From the NCBI GenBank assembly GCA_002314835.1, contig DCHM01000043.1, positions 70,326 through 98,085 on the forward strand: a DNA stretch of 27,760 nucleotides, written 5' to 3'. The notes beneath the pieces were generated by a model that worked only from the letters and a program-made list of their open reading frames with translations, was not told where the DNA came from and made no database searches. This document shows, piece after piece, positions 24,789-27,760 of the stretch; the first letter of the stretch is position 1; every line of letters starts with the position of its first letter. Both the position numbers and the translations under genes were made by a program. The stretch is from Clostridiales bacterium UBA1752. Lineage in GTDB: Bacteria > Bacillota > Clostridia > Oscillospirales > CAG-382.

Positions 24789-24830
24789 GCACTTTTGCAC
24801 TCGGGTGTAAAGTGGATTGTAAGCAAGGCG
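24770..24830 (-). terminator. Long stem-loop terminator after mnmA, overlapping the next promoter
   Basis: CGCCTTGCTT (24821-24830 read on the minus strand) pairs perfectly with AAGCAAGGCG (24774-24783), with an inner CACTTT/AAAGTG helix, followed by TTTTATAT. It begins 5 bases past the mnmA stop. Confidence 0.72.
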
Positions 24831-24834
24831 CGTT

Positions 24835-25842
24835 TTAAAGTATAATACCGCCGCCGATCAGTCTGCCCGTTTCGTCGTAAACGACTGCCGACTGACCTTT
24901 TGACGGTGCTCTTTGCGGCTCTGCAAAGGTGAGCGTGGCGGATGTCCCGTCTATGGCTATACGGGCGAGAGCGTCCTTTGCTCTGAACCTCAGCTTGACG
25001 TATGCGTCAAACCGATTACCAACGTCTGATTGCCAGTTGCAACGGTCTATCAGCACTTCGGTTTTATAAAGCTCCCCGTCTGTGCCGAGTATAACCGAGT
25101 TTGACGCGGCATCCTTTGACAGCACATAGAGCGGATGCTCGTAAGCTACGCCCAGTCCGCGGCGCTGACCTACCGTATAGCACCTGTGTCCGCAGTGCTT
25201 GCCGAGTATATGGCCGCTTGTGTCGGTAAAAAAACCGGGCGTCGGCTCCGTGCCGGTGTATTTATTTAAAAAAGCCCTGTAATCGCCGTCGGGGATAAAG
25301 CAGATATCCATGCTTTCCTTTTTATCGGGGCGCAAGAGCCCGTTTTGCTCGGCTATGGCCTTGACCTCGGGCTTTGTCATGGCACCAAGAGGAAAGACGA
25401 CGTGCTCTATCTGCTCGTGAGACAACTGCCACAGCACGTAGCTTTGGTCTTTTTGAGCGTACAAAGCTTTGCTTATGCTATTGCCGTCGCATCGTGCGTA
25501 ATGTCCCGTGGCAATTTTTGTGCAGCCTATCGAAAGAGCGTAATCGAGCAGAGCGCCGAATTTTATTTTTTTATTGCACTCAACGCAGGGGTTGGGCGTC
25601 TCGCCGTTGTCGTAGCTTACGGCAAAGCTGTGCTTTATCTCTCGGTCAAACTCGTCCCTCAGATCAACTGCTCTAAACTCTATGCCGAGCCTTTCGCAGA
25701 CGCTCTGTGCCGCCGCAAGCTCGGGATTGTCCTCGTGCAACAGCATAAATAGCCCTACGACCTCGTGGCCTGCGTCTCTCAGCTTGAGTGCGGCAACGGC
25801 GCTGTCAACGCCGCCGCTGATGGCGATGGCTGTCTTTGGCAT
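24835..25842 (-). CDS. mnmA: tRNA-specific 2-thiouridylase MnmA
   Basis: MnmA makes the 2-thio group of uridine 34 in tRNA-Lys, -Glu and -Gln, taking sulfur from a cysteine desulfurase relay. The 335-residue protein has the PP-loop SGGVDSAVAALKL at 9-21, the catalytic cysteine in NPCVECNKKIKFG near 86-98, GHYARCDG, KDQSYVLW, the second catalytic cysteine in MDICFIPDGDYRAFL, and the YTVGQRRGLGV stretch. The frame is open to 25902, but the ATG at 25842 is chosen because conserved sequence starts at MPKTAIAISGG and a G-rich GGGGGGTG ribosome binding site lies about 9 bases upstream. It is slightly short for the family (about 360) but complete. Its sulfur donor need not be the desulfurase at 3089. 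Confidence 0.96.
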   Translation of the reverse strand: MPKTAIAISGGVDSAVAALKLRDAGHEVVGLFMLLHEDNPELAAAQSVCERLGIEFRAVDLRDEFDREIKHSFAVSYDNGETPNPCVECNKKIKFGALLDYALSIGCTKIATGHYARCDGNSISKALYAQKDQSYVLWQLSHEQIEHVVFPLGAMTKPEVKAIAEQNGLLRPDKKESMDICFIPDGDYRAFLNKYTGTEPTPGFFTDTSGHILGKHCGHRCYTVGQRRGLGVAYEHPLYVLSKDAASNSVILGTDGELYKTEVLIDRCNWQSDVGNRFDAYVKLRFRAKDALARIAIDGTSATLTFAEPQRAPSKGQSAVVYDETGRLIGGGIIL

Positions 25843-25873
25843 ATAATCGCACCCCCCGTAATTTAATACAGAC

Positions 25874-25902
25874 AGTATAATGTAAAAGTTCAAAACTTTC
25901 AA
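25874..25902 (-). promoter_or_regulatory. Promoter of mnmA
   Basis: On the minus strand, TTGAAA (25897-25902), 17-bp spacer, TATACT (25874-25879). It also supports the shorter mnmA reading, because the longer start at 25902 would lie upstream of the expected transcript start. Confidence 0.8.
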
Positions 25903-25970
25903 GAGGCATCAGTCATATTTCAAAGACTTTGATACTAATATATAGCAGTAACTTGAAAGGAACTTAAACG

Positions 25971-27200
25971 ATGAAAAAGTTTGTAGCGTTGCTATTCAGC
26001 ATAGTATTGCTCTTGTCGTCCTGCGCACAAAGCGGCTCGTCACTCGAGCTGTCGAGCGGCATAGATTATTTGAGGCAGACAAAGAGTATGCACAAGTGCC
26101 TCTCGCCGTATGAGCCTACGGTGTTTGATGGCGACGAATTTGACAGTCTCATAGGTCAAAAGGTGAGCTATATCGTTATGTCCTCCTTGCCGAGTACCGA
26201 GTTTGGAGTGCTGTCACTGCGTGGCAAACCCGTCATGGCAGGTCAAACCGTGGCGGCATCGTCTCTCGGACTTTTGACGTTTACGCCTTTGGGAGAGGCA
26301 GGCGACACCGACAGTTTTACTTTTTATTGCCGCGACGGAGGCTTTGCAGGGTGCGAAATCACTTGCAGTCTCCTGCTGACAGACAACTTGTCGTCTCCTA
26401 CGGCGCAAAACGTAAGCTTTGACGCAATAGCAGGCATACCGCGTAACTGCGTTATCAGCACCGATTACGAAATAGAATTGCAGAGCTATCCGACGCACGG
26501 CAGTATCAGACTGAGCGGAGGCAGTGCAATATATACCGCGAGCGAGGATTACGACGGCCTTGACAGCTTTGTTTACGTAGCAAAGGACGACTACGGCGTT
26601 TCGCCGTCTGCGACGGTGTATATCAGCGTCGCCGCCAACGAAAAAAGGCTGACGTTTTGCGACGTGGCGGACGACGACTGCTATGACGCGGCGCGTATGT
26701 GTCTGCAAAGCGTAATGACCTATCTGCAAAAGGACGGCAAATACTATTTTGAGCCTACCGAAACGGTATCTCGCATTGATTTTGCAGTAATGCTGATGGA
26801 CGCTCTCGGCATAGGACCGATTTACAGCGTGAGCGATACCGTATTCCTCGACGACGGGGGCTTGACCTTGGGTAGGCGATCGTATCTCGCAAAGGCGGTG
26901 GAAATAGGGCTTGTTGACGTTGGAGACGGCTACTTTGAGCCGACAAAGCCTGCCACTCGCTCGTATGCGGCGAGCCTGCTCGGCAGGGCGCTTTCTTTGC
27001 CCGATGCAGTAAAAACGGCGGCTATGACCGACGCCGCAGCTGTGACGGACGGCGAAATGAAATGCATCCAAAAGGTGATATCGGCCGGCTTGATGAGCAC
27101 GTCAAACGGGTATTTTTATCCCAGTCTCGAGCTGACGAGGCTCGACGCGGCAGAGCTATTGTGCGCCGCCGTCGATTACAAAGCAAAAACCGACCCGTAA
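25971..27200 (+). CDS. Lipoprotein with cadherin/Ig-like segment and SLH-like repeats
   Basis: The 409-residue protein starts with a lipoprotein signal, lipobox LSSC with lipidated C18. The middle (about 125-225) resembles bacterial Ig/cadherin-like repeats, notably YPTHGSIRLSGGSAIYTASEDYDGLDSFVYVAKDDYG-type sequence near 171-206. The C-terminal part (about 230-405) has three SLH-like units marked by FEPTETVSRIDFAVMLMDAL, FEPTKPATRSYAASLLGRAL and FYPSLELTRLDAAELLCAAV. SLH domains bind secondary cell-wall polymers, so the protein may bridge membrane and wall. It stands alone, divergent from mnmA, with AAAGGA at 25956-25961. A promoter is not clear; TAATAT/TATATA near 25936-25944 is a weak candidate. 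Function beyond surface location is unknown. Confidence 0.78.
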   Translation: MKKFVALLFSIVLLLSSCAQSGSSLELSSGIDYLRQTKSMHKCLSPYEPTVFDGDEFDSLIGQKVSYIVMSSLPSTEFGVLSLRGKPVMAGQTVAASSLGLLTFTPLGEAGDTDSFTFYCRDGGFAGCEITCSLLLTDNLSSPTAQNVSFDAIAGIPRNCVISTDYEIELQSYPTHGSIRLSGGSAIYTASEDYDGLDSFVYVAKDDYGVSPSATVYISVAANEKRLTFCDVADDDCYDAARMCLQSVMTYLQKDGKYYFEPTETVSRIDFAVMLMDALGIGPIYSVSDTVFLDDGGLTLGRRSYLAKAVEIGLVDVGDGYFEPTKPATRSYAASLLGRALSLPDAVKTAAMTDAAAVTDGEMKCIQKVISAGLMSTSNGYFYPSLELTRLDAAELLCAAVDYKAKTDP

Positions 27201-27215
27201 AGATTATAAAAAGGT

Positions 27216-27248
27216 AATAGTCTGTGCGAGCGCACAGACTATTTTTTT
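27216..27248. terminator. Bidirectional terminator
   Basis: A 12-bp stem (AATAGTCTGTGC at 27216-27227 with its complement at 27232-27243) closes a GAGC loop, with a T-run to 27248. It ends both the lipoprotein gene and the convergent regulator gene, whose stop codon lies inside the stem. Confidence 0.9.
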
Positions 27249-27604
27249 GCGTGTAATTTTATTTGTTCAAAAGTTTCGTCGCTTATGTCGTGCTCGACTT
27301 TGCAGGCGTCGGCGGCGGCGACCTCTGGGCTTACGCCGATTTTGATAAAAACGTCGGTGAGTATGGTGTGGCGCTCGTAAATCTTGTTTGCTCGTTCCCT
27401 GCCTGCGGGCGTGAGTGTGATATATCCGTCCTTGTCAACCTCAATAAAGGCGCGGCCCTTCAGCAGTCCGAGCGCACGGCTTATACTGGGCTTGGAGTAT
27501 CCCGTAAAATTAGCCAAATCTATCGCGCGGACGGATTTTTGGGTCTGCTGCAGGAGCAGGATGTTTTCGAGATACATTTCGCCGGATTCAAATATTTGGG
27601 ACAT
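27239..27604 (-). CDS. Short DtxR-family metal-dependent transcriptional repressor
   Basis: The 121-residue protein has an N-terminal winged helix-turn-helix (about 5-65, with VRAIDLANFTGYSKPSISRA as recognition region and a KDGYITLTPAGRERA wing) and a dimerisation/metal domain (about 66-121). Compared with DtxR, whose primary site uses Met10, Cys102, Glu105 and His106, this protein has M10 in GEMYLEN and C101, E104, H105 in DACKVEHDIS, so an iron-type site is suggested; the Mn-type MntR has Asp and Glu in place of Met and Cys. The C-terminal SH3-like domain is absent. The frame opens to 27682, but the start at 27604 follows an excellent GGAGGTGAT. It is divergent from a gene for an exported protein that it may control. 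Confidence 0.88.
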   Translation of the reverse strand: MSQIFESGEMYLENILLLQQTQKSVRAIDLANFTGYSKPSISRALGLLKGRAFIEVDKDGYITLTPAGRERANKIYERHTILTDVFIKIGVSPEVAAADACKVEHDISDETFEQIKLHAKK

Positions 27605-27625
27605 TATATCACCTCCGTACATTTG

Positions 27626-27654
27626 ATTGTAGCACATAAAACTGCCAAAATCAA
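27626..27654 (-). promoter_or_regulatory. Promoter of the DtxR-family gene, extended -10
   Basis: On the minus strand, TTGATT (27649-27654), 17-bp spacer, TACAAT (27626-27631), preceded by TGC to give an extended -10. The TGTGCTACAAT block matches the divergent promoter. Confidence 0.75.
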
Positions 27655-27669
27655 GCGTTATCAAAACTA

Positions 27670-27698
27670 TTGCAAGTGACAAACCTTTGTGCTATAAT
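27670..27698 (+). promoter_or_regulatory. Promoter of the last gene, extended -10
   Basis: TTGCAA (27670-27675), 17-bp spacer, exact TATAAT (27693-27698), preceded by TGC. The TGTGCTATAAT block (27688-27698) nearly repeats that of the regulator promoter. Confidence 0.8.
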
Positions 27699-27727
27699 AA
27701 ACCGATAACAAAAAAGTGAGGTCGTCT

Positions 27728-27760
27728 ATGAAAAAACTGATTTGTGCAATATTGGCGCTA
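27728..27760 (+). CDS. Start of an exported protein gene, cut by the window end
   Basis: Only 11 codons are present: MKKLICAILAL, a basic start followed by a hydrophobic core, as in a signal peptide. AAAGTGAGG lies about 7 bases before the ATG, and a good promoter lies upstream. Its divergent placement from a DtxR-family repressor suggests a metal-related surface or binding protein; that is inference only. Confidence 0.6.
   Translation, partial: MKKLICAILAL

Noticed and set aside
25843..25902. N-terminal extension of MnmA by 20 residues
   Set aside because: The sequence upstream of MPKTAIAISGG is hydrophobic and unlike MnmA, and the promoter -10 at 25874-25879 lies within it.
25884..25932. 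Small palindromes AAAGTT-N3-AACTTT and TCAAAG-A-CTTTGA between mnmA and the SLH lipoprotein gene
   Set aside because: Six-base arms in AT-rich DNA are expected by chance; no match between the two sites strong enough to propose a regulator.
26214..27071. 285-residue minus-strand frame opposite the SLH-type lipoprotein
   Set aside because: Arg/Cys-rich composition without motif; the plus strand has the lipobox and repeats.
27605..27682. N-terminal extension of the DtxR-family regulator by 26 residues
   Set aside because: The strong GGAGGTGAT site sits before the internal ATG at 27604, and the promoter elements lie within the extension.
1..27760. CRISPR arrays, tRNA or rRNA genes, insertion sequences, phage genes
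   Set aside because: No regularly spaced direct repeats, transposase or integrase motifs, or tRNA-like cloverleaf sequences were seen on either strand.

Overview
The window looks like chromosomal DNA of a Gram-positive, low-to-mid GC Firmicute of the class Clostridia, probably an uncultured gut lineage. Grounds: the Bacillus/Clostridium pairing of RNase Y with YmdB, a ThiI without rhodanese domain next to a NifS-type cysteine desulfurase, strong GGAGG ribosome binding sites, SigA-type promoters that nearly all have exactly 17-bp spacers, a Clostridia-type sugar-binding lipoprotein, and surface proteins with SLH-like or dockerin-like modules. I see no rRNA, tRNA, CRISPR array, insertion sequence or prophage. 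The assignment to Clostridia is inference from gene content.

Layout. (1) 1-1918: a terminator of an upstream unit, then a stand-alone GH3-family acyl-adenylating enzyme with its own consensus promoter and terminator. (2) 1920-4225, minus: cysteine desulfurase and thiI, a tRNA thiolation/thiamine sulfur operon. (3) 4488-9796, plus: rny, ymdB, yajC, an M29 aminopeptidase and a cation/proton antiporter. (4) 9836-10167: a decayed minus-strand gene. (5) 10212-11276, minus: a Gfo/Idh/MocA oxidoreductase, divergent from (6) 11382-14902, plus: an ABC exporter, a two-domain acyltransferase-like protein and a PnuC-like membrane protein in a tight operon. (7) 14942-16486, minus: an orphan solute-binding lipoprotein. 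(8) 16628-22156, plus: an E2/CAT-fold protein lacking the catalytic histidine, a heterodimeric ABC exporter with one degenerate ATP site, and an APH-fold kinase. (9) 22159-25842, minus: a cystathionine synthase/lyase-type PLP enzyme whose start codon lies in a perfect hairpin, a secreted NlpC/P60-dockerin protein, and mnmA. (10) 25971-27200, plus: an SLH-type lipoprotein. (11) 27239-27604, minus: a short DtxR-family regulator with iron-type metal ligands, divergent from the start of a gene for an exported protein cut by the window end.

Themes. Sulfur handling recurs (desulfurase, ThiI, MnmA, trans-sulfuration enzyme). The rny-ymdB-yajC block is housekeeping RNA and protein-export machinery. 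Two separate plus-strand operons pair ABC exporters with transferase-fold enzymes; their substrates cannot be told from sequence. The most unusual points are the start-codon hairpin at 23254-23292, the E2-like protein with Glu in place of the catalytic His, the promoter nested inside the mnmA terminator, the matched TGTGCTAYAAT extended -10 elements of the divergent metal-regulator promoters, and the decayed gene at 9836-10167. No clearly new biological system could be demonstrated.
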